Assembly (NCBI RefSeq): GCF_003952185.1
Contig: NZ_RXFS01000007.1
Location: 434,001-498,000, forward strand
Direction: 5' to 3'
DNA length: 64,000 bases
Origin: Variovorax sp. 679
GTDB lineage: Bacteria > Pseudomonadota > Gammaproteobacteria > Burkholderiales > Burkholderiaceae_C
A program made the translations under genes and the position numbers. The notes under the pieces were generated by a model. It had not been told where the DNA came from. It made no database searches and saw only the letters and a list, made by a program, of their open reading frames with translations. Numbering within the stretch: position 1 is the stretch's first letter; the number at the start of each line of letters is the position of its first letter. Below are positions 8,430-15,935 of the stretch, one piece after another.

Positions 8430-9857
8430 CAGCAGCGGCAAGGTGAGCGTGGCCACCGCGCCGCCGCGCGATGCGTTGCCGAGATCGATGCGGCCGTGAT
8501 GCAAAGCCGCGATCTCCTTCACGAATGCCAGGCCCAGCCCCGTGCTCTTCTTCTGGCTGTGCGGTCTGGCGAGCGAATAGAACTTCTCGAAGACTTTTTC
8601 CTGCGCGTATTCCGGAATGCCGGGTCCGTGGTCGCGCACGCTCAGGCGGGCGAGCTTCGATGTCGTTTCCAGCGTGAGCAGCACTTCGCTGTCGCGCGGC
8701 GAGAAGTCGATGGCGTTGTCGAGCAGGTTGCTGATCGCGCGGCGCAGCAGGAACGGGTCGCCTTCGGTGCTGGCCTCGTTGCGGATGTTCACGAGCAGCC
8801 TGATGTTGCGCTTGGCCGCGGCAGGCTGCGCACTGATGGCGATGTCGTCGATCAGCGTGGCCAGCGCCACCGGCTCGGTGCGGTCCAGTGCGCGCCGCGT
8901 CTCGAGCGCGGTGAGCTCCATCATGCGGTCGACGATTTCCTGGATGCGTTGCGTCTCGCGTTCGATGTTCTTCAGGAAACGTTCGCGCTCCGCATGCGGC
9001 ATCGACGGCTCCTGCAGCAGTTCGGCGGCACCGCGAATGGCGGAGAGCGGGCTCTTCACTTCGTGCGTGAAGGTCTGGACATAGTCGGCCACGTAGTTGC
9101 GGCCAGTGAGTGCGTCGCGCATTTCGCTGAAGCCGGTGCGCACGCCATCGACCGCGCGCCGCGCCATGCGCGAAAGGCTCAGGCTGCGCTGGGCGCGCAC
9201 CCAGGTCCAGTAGTCGCGGATCAGGCCGAAGGGTCGCACCAGCCAGACCGAAACGATCAACGTGAGCAGCAGCAGCGCCAACGCCGAGCCCACGCCGACC
9301 CAGATGGTTCGCCCGCGCGCGTCTTCCACGAACTGGCCGAAGCTCTGCACAGGCTTTCCGACGCTGACCATGCCGACGATCTCGTTGTTCCAGCGGATCG
9401 GCGCGCCCACGTACATCACCGAGGTACGTGGGTCACCGTCGACGTCGCGCGAGGTGCGCGCGCCGTACAGGCCGGCGAGCGTGCGGCTCACGTCGCTCCA
9501 CTTCGAATAGTCGGCGCCGAGGTGCCTGCCGAGCGAATCGAACATCACGCGACCGTTGCGGTCGGTGACGTACACGCGCAGCTCGACGCGGCTCTTGTGC
9601 AGGTTGTAGATCTGCGCCGAGAACTCGCGCGCGTAGACGGTGCGGAAAAGCGGTTCGAGCCGCGCGGTGTTGATGGCGCCGGCGATCACGTCCTGCTCGA
9701 CCAGGCTGGCCACGAGCTGCGAGGTCTCGACCAGTGATTCTTCCGCCGATTCGCGGTAGCGCGGATCGATGTCGGAAACGACCCGGTACAGCAGGAAGGC
9801 GATGCCCGCCGTGTAGATCAGCAGGATGCCGATGAAGATGCGCGTGCGCCGTGTCAA
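8418..9857 (-). CDS. creC: Sensor histidine kinase CreC
   Basis: The product has 479 residues from a TTG start. The layout is a membrane helix (about 6-26), a periplasmic CreC-type sensor region, a second helix (about 180-200), a HAMP-like linker, an H-box THEVKSPLSAIRG (phosphoacceptor His), an N-box NLLDNAIDFSP, and ATP-lid motifs DHGPGIP and GLGLAFVK. It pairs with CreB encoded just upstream. The family responds to fermentation and, in pseudomonads and Aeromonas, to PBP inhibition. The TTG at 9857 was chosen because a GGGGGAG ribosome binding site lies 9 nt upstream and the residues further upstream are translated repeat sequence. An ATG at 9968 in the same frame would add 37 residues. Confidence 0.9.
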   Translation of the reverse strand: MTRRTRIFIGILLIYTAGIAFLLYRVVSDIDPRYRESAEESLVETSQLVASLVEQDVIAGAINTARLEPLFRTVYAREFSAQIYNLHKSRVELRVYVTDRNGRVMFDSLGRHLGADYSKWSDVSRTLAGLYGARTSRDVDGDPRTSVMYVGAPIRWNNEIVGMVSVGKPVQSFGQFVEDARGRTIWVGVGSALALLLLTLIVSVWLVRPFGLIRDYWTWVRAQRSLSLSRMARRAVDGVRTGFSEMRDALTGRNYVADYVQTFTHEVKSPLSAIRGAAELLQEPSMPHAERERFLKNIERETQRIQEIVDRMMELTALETRRALDRTEPVALATLIDDIAISAQPAAAKRNIRLLVNIRNEASTEGDPFLLRRAISNLLDNAIDFSPRDSEVLLTLETTSKLARLSVRDHGPGIPEYAQEKVFEKFYSLARPHSQKKSTGLGLAFVKEIAALHHGRIDLGNASRGGAVATLTLPLLSHH

Positions 9858-9866
9858 GGCCTGGCT

Positions 9867-9960
9867 CTCCCCCAGGCTTGCCCACTTCGTGTGGCCGCCA
9901 ACCCCCTCGCCGGGGGCAATACCTGCGGCCCGGCAAGGCCGGTTCCGCGGTATTCCGCGA
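9867..9960 (-). repeat. Dispersed ~95-bp palindromic repeat, copy A
   Basis: This copy lies between creB and creC. On the minus strand it runs from an AACCGGCCTTGCCGGGCC hairpin to a GCCTGGGGGAG end. It resembles copies at 12306-12402, 39509-39604 and 59060-59156. Its GGGGGAG end sits 9 nt from the creC TTG and acts as a plausible Shine-Dalgarno sequence. Confidence 0.8.
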
Positions 9961-9981
9961 AAAGGCATGCCGGAGCCGGTG

Positions 9982-10773
9982 TCATGCCTTTGACGGAAGC
10001 TCTTCGTTCAGTGCGTAGCCGGTACCGCGCAGCGTGCGGATCGGCTCCACTTCCGGCGCGATCGCCTTGAGCTTGGCGCGCAAGGTCTTGATGTGCGCGT
10101 CGACCGTGCGGTCGAAGCTGTCGCTCGAGTCGTCCCAGACCAGCTCGAGCAGTTCGTCGCGCGTGAAGACGCGGCCGGGGCGCTGCACCAGCAGTCTCAG
10201 CAGGCCGTATTCGTAACGGGAGAGCTCCAGCAGGCGTCCGTAATAACGGATCTGCATGCGTTCGTTGTCGAGCGCGAATGGCATTGCGGGCGCCTGAGAG
10301 CCCGCAGGGGACGCGTGGGCCGGAATTTGATGGGGGGCCCCTTGGTTTGCGCCCGAGGCTGCTGCAGGGGCTCCTGAGCCGTTTCTGGCGCTGCGCCGCA
10401 GGATGGTCCGTACGCGCGCGACCAGTTCGCGCGGTGAAAACGGCTTGGCAATGTAGTCGTCCGCTCCCAGCTCGAGGCCCACCACGCGGTCTATTTCGTC
10501 GCTGCGGGCCGTCAGGAACACCATGGGTACCTCCGGTCCGCCCATTGACTGGTTCAGCGCCTGCAGGCGTTTGAAGAGCTCGAAACCGTTGAGATCGGGC
10601 AATCCGATGTCCAGGATGGCCAGCGCAGGCGGTTCCTGCGCGAACTGGGCGATGGCCTCTTCGGCCGTGGCGCACCAGACCGGGATGAATCCGTCGCTCT
10701 TCAGGACGTATTGAAGCGTGTCGGCGATGCCCGATTCGTCTTCGGCGATCAGGATCCGGGGTTTGAAGCTCAT
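9982..10773 (-). CDS. creB: Response regulator CreB (OmpR/PhoB family)
   Basis: The product has 263 residues. The receiver domain (about 1-125) holds the acidic pair EDE, the phosphoacceptor Asp in ILDIGLPD, Thr in LTAR and Lys in AKPFSPREL. The C-terminal winged helix (about 168-258) includes RRSxDxxI-like DRTVDAHIKTLR and the LRGTGYAL end. It should bind TTCAC-N6-TTCAC tags such as the one before creD. The linker between the domains is unusually long (about 40 residues) and made of Ala, Gly, Pro, Ser and Gln. The first gene of the pair; creC follows on the same strand after a repeat. Confidence 0.9.
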   Translation of the reverse strand: MSFKPRILIAEDESGIADTLQYVLKSDGFIPVWCATAEEAIAQFAQEPPALAILDIGLPDLNGFELFKRLQALNQSMGGPEVPMVFLTARSDEIDRVVGLELGADDYIAKPFSPRELVARVRTILRRSARNGSGAPAAASGANQGAPHQIPAHASPAGSQAPAMPFALDNERMQIRYYGRLLELSRYEYGLLRLLVQRPGRVFTRDELLELVWDDSSDSFDRTVDAHIKTLRAKLKAIAPEVEPIRTLRGTGYALNEELPSKA

Positions 10774-10880
10774 CCGCGAATGTTAGCGAGGGGAGGGAAC
10801 CGGGAGGACCGGTTTTGTCCGGCGGCTTCCGGGACCGCCGCGGCCGTTCGCGGCTTTTTTTTCGGGCGCAGCTTTCCCTT

Positions 10881-10949
10881 TCCCCATCTTCTTATTCTTC
10901 TTATTCAAATTAGTAGTAGTAGATAAGGGTCGCACCCTTCTGTGGACAT
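10881..10949 (-). other. AT-rich tract, DnaA-trio-like repeat, GC hairpin and DnaA-like box
   Basis: In order: an AT-rich pyrimidine stretch (10888-10910); four TAG triplets (10911-10922) followed by ATAAGGG; an inverted repeat AAGGGT-CGC-ACCCTT (10925-10939); then TGTGGACAT (10941-10949), which is a DnaA box with two mismatches. This order (unwinding tract, TAG trios, GC-rich spacer, DnaA box) is that of the basal unwinding module described for bacterial origins. Confidence 0.55.
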
Positions 10950-11059
10950 GCCGCTTTTTTCGTTATGCGACAAGCACTTGTCATGCAGCTGTCACTGTGC
11001 GCAGCCGTGCTTCCGGTTTGTACCCGCGACATGGACAACATTGGGTAACCCTTCGGGCC

Positions 11060-11068
11060 TGTGGATAA
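11060..11068 (-). promoter_or_regulatory. Perfect DnaA box
   Basis: TGTGGATAA is the reverse complement of the consensus TTATCCACA. It lies 111 bp from the TAG-triplet tract's neighbouring box and in the same orientation. Confidence 0.65.
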
Positions 11069-11236
11069 ACCATGCCTTGTTCAAGAAATGTCCCCAGACT
11101 TGTCCTTTGACGGCCCTTCGAAAATCTGCGAAAGGCGGTTTTTGCCCGGAGAAATTCATTGCTGAAAAAATGGGCAATGCAAGGATTCCCCTTTTAAATC
11201 AACAGCTTGCAAGACCCCTACACAGAAGTGCCGACG

Positions 11237-11245
11237 TTATCCACA
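11237..11245 (+). promoter_or_regulatory. Perfect DnaA box
   Basis: TTATCCACA is an exact consensus match. It lies in the same intergenic region as the box at 11060-11068 but in the opposite orientation. Confidence 0.65.
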
Positions 11246-11339
11246 GAGTTGCCCAAGGTTTGTGGGGAGAACGGGCGGTGGAACCTTCTGGCGCGGGTCG
11301 CGACCTCAACGGGTCGTTGAAATTGCGGAAATACCGAAC

Positions 11340-12296
11340 ATGACACCTTCAGAAACAAAGTCGATCGTGACCCTGAGCCTGCTGGCGGCCTTCGTCGACG
11401 GCGAGAAGCACGAGCGCGAACGCGCCGAGATCAAGCGCATTGCGGAAGGCCTGTCGCAGGCCGACGGCCTGAACCTGCCGACGCTGTACCAGGACGTGCT
11501 GATGAAGCGCGTGTCGCTGGCCTCGGTGGCGGGCGAACTGAAGAGCCCCGAGTCGAGGCAGCTCGCCTATGAAATGGCGGTGTGCGTCTGCGACGCGGAC
11601 GGCACGCAGTCGCAGGCGGAGCGCATGTTCCTGGCGGATGTGCGCACGTCGCTGGGGCTGGATGCATCCGCGGCGGCGTTCTCGCAGCAGGCGGAAGACA
11701 TTGCCGCGGTGCCGGTGGCTGCCGCCGCGACTGCCGCCGGTACCGCGGTTGCAGCGGCCACTTCGGCGCCGAAAACCCCCGACACCGCCGAGCTCGACAA
11801 GTCGATCCTCAACGCCTCCATCCTCAACGGTGCGCTCGAGCTGCTGCCCGAGACGCTGTCGACCATGGCGATCATTCCGTTGCAGATGAAGCTGGTCTAC
11901 CGCATCGGCAAGTCGTACGGCTACGAGCTCGACAGCGGCCACATCAAGGATTTCCTGGCCACGGTCGGCGTGGGCCTGACTTCGCAGTACCTGGAACAGG
12001 CCGGACGCAAGCTGCTCGGGGGCCTGCTCGGCAAGGTCGGCGGCGGCCTGCTGCGCGGACTGGGCAACCAGGCCGTGAGTTCGGGAATGAGCTTCGCATC
12101 GACCTACGCGCTCGGCCACGTCGCCAAGCGCTACTACGCCGGCGGCCGCACGCTGTCGACGCAGATGCTGAAGGACGCGTTCTCCGGCGTGGTGAAGGAA
12201 GGCCAGAGCCTGCAGACGCAGTACCTGCCCGCCATCCAGGAAAAGGCCCGAACCCTGGATGCAGGCAAAGTGCTCTCGCTCGTCCGCGGCGCCTGA
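11340..12296 (+). CDS. TerB-like and DUF697 domain protein
   Basis: The product has 318 residues. The N-terminal ~120 resemble a TerB/co-chaperone helical domain with acidic metal-site-like segments (AAFVDGEKHERE and CDADGTQSQAE). An Ala-rich linker (about 122-155) leads to a DUF697-type domain with two hydrophobic Gly-rich segments (LLGGLLGKVGGGLL and later), a fold often found beside YcjF or small GTPases. It is probably membrane-associated; its function is unknown. The ATG at 11340 was chosen over an upstream ATG at 11262 because similarity begins there. It is flanked by the DnaA-box region upstream and repeat copy B downstream. Confidence 0.8.
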   Translation: MTPSETKSIVTLSLLAAFVDGEKHERERAEIKRIAEGLSQADGLNLPTLYQDVLMKRVSLASVAGELKSPESRQLAYEMAVCVCDADGTQSQAERMFLADVRTSLGLDASAAAFSQQAEDIAAVPVAAAATAAGTAVAAATSAPKTPDTAELDKSILNASILNGALELLPETLSTMAIIPLQMKLVYRIGKSYGYELDSGHIKDFLATVGVGLTSQYLEQAGRKLLGGLLGKVGGGLLRGLGNQAVSSGMSFASTYALGHVAKRYYAGGRTLSTQMLKDAFSGVVKEGQSLQTQYLPAIQEKARTLDAGKVLSLVRGA

Positions 12297-12305
12297 GCCG
12301 TCAGT

Positions 12306-12402
12306 TCCAGGAACACCGAGGAACCGGCTTTGCCGGGCCTCAGGTGTTGCCCCCGGCGAGGGGGAAGGCGAAGCGACACGAAGTGCGCGAAGCCTGGGGG
12401 AG
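12306..12402 (+). repeat. Dispersed ~95-bp palindromic repeat, copy B
   Basis: The copy runs from TCCAGGAACACCGAGGAACC to GCCTGGGGGAG, with internal hairpin halves (CCGGCTTTGCCGG and CCCCCGGCGAGGGGG). It lies between the convergent stops of the TerB/DUF697 gene and cueR. Confidence 0.85.
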
Positions 12403-12405
12403 TAC

Positions 12406-12807
12406 CTAGTTCGCGAGATCGTCGAGGATCGGGCAGTCGGGGCGCGCGTCGCCGTGGCAGCAGTGAACCAGGTGCGCCAGCGTGTTGCGCATGGACTGCA
12501 TGTCGGCAATGCGCTGTTCCAGTTCGCCGAGATGCTTCTCGGCGATGCGCTTCACGCTCGAACTCGTGCGCCGCCGGTTGTTCCACAGCCCGACCAGCTC
12601 GGCGATTTCCTCCATCGAGAATCCCAGGTCGCGCGAGCGCTTGATGAAGCGCAGCGTGTGGATGTCGGCTTCGCCGTACTGGCGGTAGCCGCTCTCGGTG
12701 CGAGCCACCGCCGGCAGCAGGCCCAGTCCCTCGTAGTGGCGGACCATGCGGGCCGATACGCCCGAGCGTTGCGCCGCCTCGCCGATGGTGACGTTGCCCA
12801 CTGTCAT
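12406..12807 (-). CDS. cueR: Copper(I)-responsive MerR-family activator CueR
   Basis: The product has 133 residues. The N-terminal winged helix (TIGEAAQRSGVSARMVRHYE, 7-26) is typical of MerR proteins. A dimerisation coiled coil follows, with a C-terminal metal loop containing Cys in CCHGDARPDCPIL, the spacing used by CueR for Cu(I). It activates copper export promoters with long spacers. It overlaps the copZ stop by 3 bp (ATGA), so copZ-cueR form an operon divergent from copA. Confidence 0.9.
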   Translation of the reverse strand: MTVGNVTIGEAAQRSGVSARMVRHYEGLGLLPAVARTESGYRQYGEADIHTLRFIKRSRDLGFSMEEIAELVGLWNNRRRTSSSVKRIAEKHLGELEQRIADMQSMRNTLAHLVHCCHGDARPDCPILDDLAN

Positions 12808-12998
12808 TGAACCGCGTACCCCGCGTTTTCGATGGCGGCCACGATGTCCTTGCGCGGCTGTTCGCTCAGCACGTCGACATGACCCGTTTCCAGATCGACC
12901 GTGACCTGCGCCTCGGGATCCACCGTCTGCACCGCGTTCTGCACTGCATTCACGCAGTGGCCGCAGCTCATGCCTGTGACCTGGAATTTCTGGCTCAT
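12804..12998 (-). CDS. copZ: Copper chaperone (heavy-metal-associated domain protein)
   Basis: The product has 64 residues forming a single HMA ferredoxin-like domain with the metal-binding motif GMSCGHC (9-15). It would carry Cu(I) in the cytosol to the CopA ATPase. It is the first gene of the copZ-cueR pair and is translationally coupled to cueR. A ribosome binding site (AAGGAG) lies 6-8 nt before the start. Confidence 0.9.
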   Translation of the reverse strand: MSQKFQVTGMSCGHCVNAVQNAVQTVDPEAQVTVDLETGHVDVLSEQPRKDIVAAIENAGYAVQ

Positions 12999-13033
12999 CG
13001 TGTAGCTCCTTGAAAATGAGGGGATCGATAGGC

Positions 13034-13123
13034 CGCAGTTTGAACCCTCTCACGATGTCAATGTCCAGCGCAGGGGTTCTGGAACCAGCTGCTTGACCTT
13101 GACACGGTGTGAGCCTTTAGCCT
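13034..13123. promoter_or_regulatory. Divergent CueR-type promoters between copZ and copA
   Basis: On the plus strand TTGACC (13093-13098), a 19-bp spacer with an imperfect dyad (TTGACAC-G-GTGTGAG) and TAGCCT (13118-13123) fit the long-spacer MerR-family promoter. A related TTGACATCGTGAGAGGG element reads toward copZ on the minus strand (about 13044-13060). The match is by eye and imperfect. Confidence 0.5.
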
Positions 13124-13129
13124 TCGCAC

Positions 13130-15367
13130 ATGGAAAAACTTCAGCAGAACCCCGCCATCTCCACCTTCGACCTCTCGGTGGGCGGCATGACCTGTGCCTC
13201 CTGCGTGATGCGCGTCGAGCGTGCCCTGAAGAACGTTCCGGGCGTGCAGGACGTGAGCGTGAACCTCGCGACCGAATCGGCCCGCGTGGTGACGGGCGGC
13301 AATGAAGACATGGACGCCCGCCTGCGCCGCGCCGTGCGCGCTGCCGGCTACGAACCTCGCACGGCGGACAGCGCCGCGGATGAAGCCGCGCTGTCTCCAT
13401 GGGCCGGCTTCGGTCCGGTCGCGATCGGCCTCGCGCTGTCGATTCCGCTGATGGCGCCGATGCTGGGCGATCTCTTCGGGCTCGACTGGATGCTGCCGCC
13501 CTGGGTGCAGCTGCTGCTCGCGACGCCGGTGCAGTTCTGGCTGGGCGCGCGCTTCTATCGCGCCGGCTGGCATGCGGTGAAGGCGCGCGCAGGCAACATG
13601 GACCTGCTGGTGGCGCTGGGCACCAGCGCGGCCTTCGGCCTTTCGCTCTGGCTCTGGTGGCGTGCGTCCACCGGCGAGCATGCCGGCCACGGCATGGTGC
13701 CGCACCTGTACTTCGAGGCTTCGGCGGTGGTGATCACGCTGGTGCTGCTCGGCAAGTGGCTGGAGGCGCGTGCCAAGCGCCAGGCCACTTCGGCGATCCG
13801 TGCATTGCAGCAGTTGCGGCCCGAGGTGGCCCACCTGATCGGTGCACGCGGCAAGGAAAGCGACGTGCCCCTGGCCGAGGTGATGGTGGGCGACCGCCTC
13901 GCGGTGCGGCCCGGCGAGCGGGTGCCGGCCGATGCGCGGGTGATCGAGGGGCAGTCCGAAGTCGATGAATCGATGCTCACCGGCGAGCCGCTGCCCGTGG
14001 CCAAGGGGCCGGGCGATGCGCTGACCGGTGGCGCAGTCAACGGCGACGGCCGCATGGTCGTCGAGGTGAGCGCGATCGGCGCCGAAAGCGTGCTCGCTCG
14101 CATCATCCGCCTTGTGGAGGACGCGCAGGCCGCGAAGGCGCCGATCCAGCGGCTGGTGGACAAGGTGGCGGCCGTGTTCGTGCCGGTGGTGCTGCTCATC
14201 GCGCTGGCCACGTTCGCGGGCTGGATGGTGGCGGGTGCCGGCATCGAGACGGCGCTGATCCATGCCGTGGCGGTGCTGGTCATCGCATGTCCGTGTGCGC
14301 TGGGCCTCGCGACGCCGGTCGCCGTGATGGCGGGCACGGGCGTGGCGGCACGGCATGGCGTGCTGATCAAGGATGCGCGTTCGCTGGAAATCGCGCACCG
14401 CGTCGACACCGTTGCGTTCGACAAGACCGGCACGCTGACGATCGGCCATCCGGTGCTCACGGCGCTGGTGCCCGTGGCCGGTGCAGGCGCTTCACAAGAC
14501 CAGCTGCTGGCCACAGCCGCCAGCCTGCAAGGCGGCAGCGAGCACCCGCTGGCCAAGGCCGTGCTGTCGGCGGCTGCCCAGCGCAACCTGCAGGTTCCCG
14601 CACTGGGCACGATGCAGGCCTGGCCCGGTCGTGGCGTGCGCGGCGAGGTCGAAGGCGTTCAATGGGCCATCGCCAGCCTGCGCTGGTGCCGCGAGCTCGA
14701 CGCGATGCCCGACGACTCGGAAGTCGACCGCCTGCAATCGCAGGGCGCAACCGTCTCTGCGCTGCTGCGCTTCGACGAAGCCGGTGCCGCGCATGTGCAG
14801 GCATTGCTCGCTTTCGCCGACGAGCCCAAGCCTCAGGCCGCTGAAGCCATTCGCACGCTGCGTGCACGCGGCCTGCGCGTGGTGATGATCTCCGGCGACA
14901 ACCTGCGTGCGGCGCAGGCCATGGCAGCGCGGCTCGGTATCGCGGCAGAAGATGTGCGCGCCGACGTGCTGCCGGCCGACAAGGCGGCGCAGGTTTCGGC
15001 GCTGAGGAAGAACGGCCACGTCGTCGCGATGGTCGGCGATGGTGCCAACGATGCACCCGCACTGGCTGCGGCCGACGTGGGCATCGCGATGGCGCCTTCG
15101 GGCGGCGGCACCGACGTGGCGATGGAAGCGGCCGGCATCACGCTGATGCGCGGAGATCTCGCACTGGTGGAGCAGGCCTTCGAGCTTTCGGCACGCACGG
15201 TAGCGAAGATCCGGCAGAACCTGTTCTGGGCCTTTGCCTACAACGTGGCCGGCATTCCGCTCGCGGCCTTCGGCCTGCTCAGTCCGGTGGTGGCCGGCGC
15301 GGCCATGGCGTTGTCGAGCGTGAGCGTGATGGCCAATGCGCTGCTGCTGCGGCGCTGGAAGCCCTGA
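13130..15367 (+). CDS. copA: Copper-exporting P1B-type ATPase CopA
   Basis: The product has 745 residues. It has one N-terminal HMA domain (GGMTCASC, about 18-25), membrane helices, an actuator TGEP motif, the ion channel motif ACPCALG (about 387-393), the phosphorylation site DKTGT, the nucleotide-binding HP motif (SEHPLAKA) and the hinge GDGANDAPAL. It pumps Cu(I) out of the cytosol. It lies opposite the cueR-copZ operon. No ribosome binding site precedes the ATG, and the predicted transcription start falls on the ATG itself, so the mRNA may be leaderless. Confidence 0.94.
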   Translation: MEKLQQNPAISTFDLSVGGMTCASCVMRVERALKNVPGVQDVSVNLATESARVVTGGNEDMDARLRRAVRAAGYEPRTADSAADEAALSPWAGFGPVAIGLALSIPLMAPMLGDLFGLDWMLPPWVQLLLATPVQFWLGARFYRAGWHAVKARAGNMDLLVALGTSAAFGLSLWLWWRASTGEHAGHGMVPHLYFEASAVVITLVLLGKWLEARAKRQATSAIRALQQLRPEVAHLIGARGKESDVPLAEVMVGDRLAVRPGERVPADARVIEGQSEVDESMLTGEPLPVAKGPGDALTGGAVNGDGRMVVEVSAIGAESVLARIIRLVEDAQAAKAPIQRLVDKVAAVFVPVVLLIALATFAGWMVAGAGIETALIHAVAVLVIACPCALGLATPVAVMAGTGVAARHGVLIKDARSLEIAHRVDTVAFDKTGTLTIGHPVLTALVPVAGAGASQDQLLATAASLQGGSEHPLAKAVLSAAAQRNLQVPALGTMQAWPGRGVRGEVEGVQWAIASLRWCRELDAMPDDSEVDRLQSQGATVSALLRFDEAGAAHVQALLAFADEPKPQAAEAIRTLRARGLRVVMISGDNLRAAQAMAARLGIAAEDVRADVLPADKAAQVSALRKNGHVVAMVGDGANDAPALAAADVGIAMAPSGGGTDVAMEAAGITLMRGDLALVEQAFELSARTVAKIRQNLFWAFAYNVAGIPLAAFGLLSPVVAGAAMALSSVSVMANALLLRRWKP

Positions 15368-15389
15368 GTTTGCTGCGCCGGTCGTCCGC

Positions 15390-15872
15390 TCAGTCGAACA
15401 GCAGCGCCATGATGTGGTCGTCGATGGCCTGCGCATCGCCTGCACGCTTGTAGAACTTGCGCAGGGTGCCTTCGCGCTCGAAGCCGAGCTTTTCGTAGAA
15501 GCGCAGCGCCGGTGCGTTGTCGCTCTCGACGATGAGCTCGATGCGCTTGACGCCGTCCGACCTGAGCCGCTCGATCGCCTCGGTCACCATCGCCAGCGCA
15601 ATGCCCTGGCCGTGCAGTGAGGGGTTCACCGCGAGCGTGCCGAGGCTGGCCACGTGCCGCACGCGACCGGGGTAGCGCGAGGCGCGATAGAAGCCGGCGA
15701 CGTGGCCTTCGCGTTCGTAGATGAAGAAGTCGCGGCCGTCCAGCAGTTGCCGGTAGATCGGCTTGAAGTCCTCGAGCGGCATCGGGTCGTAGCCCAGGTA
15801 GGGCACGACCTTCTCGTGCATGTAGAGGGCGAAGACGGTGTCGATGTCTTCGGGTGTGGCCAGCCTGCGCAT
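15390..15872 (-). CDS. GNAT-family N-acetyltransferase
   Basis: The product has 160 residues. The acetyl-CoA binding region has the VNPSLHGQGIALAMV pattern (motif A, Q/RxxGxG/A) and a C-terminal ALRFYEKLGFEREG segment typical of RimI/Aac-like GNAT enzymes. The substrate is unknown. It lies 63 bp downstream of the sterol-desaturase-like gene on the same strand and could be the last gene of that cluster. Confidence 0.85.
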   Translation of the reverse strand: MRRLATPEDIDTVFALYMHEKVVPYLGYDPMPLEDFKPIYRQLLDGRDFFIYEREGHVAGFYRASRYPGRVRHVASLGTLAVNPSLHGQGIALAMVTEAIERLRSDGVKRIELIVESDNAPALRFYEKLGFEREGTLRKFYKRAGDAQAIDDHIMALLFD

Positions 15873-15935
15873 GATGGATGCCCCGCAACGATGAAGGCGC
15901 AGAGCATAGCGGGCCAGGCTCAGGTGATCGGGCGT

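Larger units (their letters stand above)
10774..11339. other. 566-bp gene-free region, candidate replication origin-like element
   Basis: This is the longest stretch without a gene in the window and separates divergent creB and the TerB/DUF697 gene. It is clearly richer in A and T than its surroundings; 10881-10920 has 12 G or C in 40 bases. It contains a TAG-triplet tract, two perfect DnaA boxes, one imperfect box and several A- and T-runs. No convincing coding sequence was found in it. It must also hold the promoters of both flanking genes. dnaA and dnaN are not in the window, so the assignment as a working origin is an inference. Confidence 0.5.

Noticed and set aside
9858..9968. N-terminal extension of CreC from ATG 9968
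   Set aside because: The extra 37 residues are translated repeat DNA and lie before the conserved membrane helix; the TTG at 9857 has a good ribosome binding site.
10942..11343. Open frame across the DnaA-box region
   Set aside because: 133 codons with no ribosome binding site or family motif; composition fits non-coding DNA.
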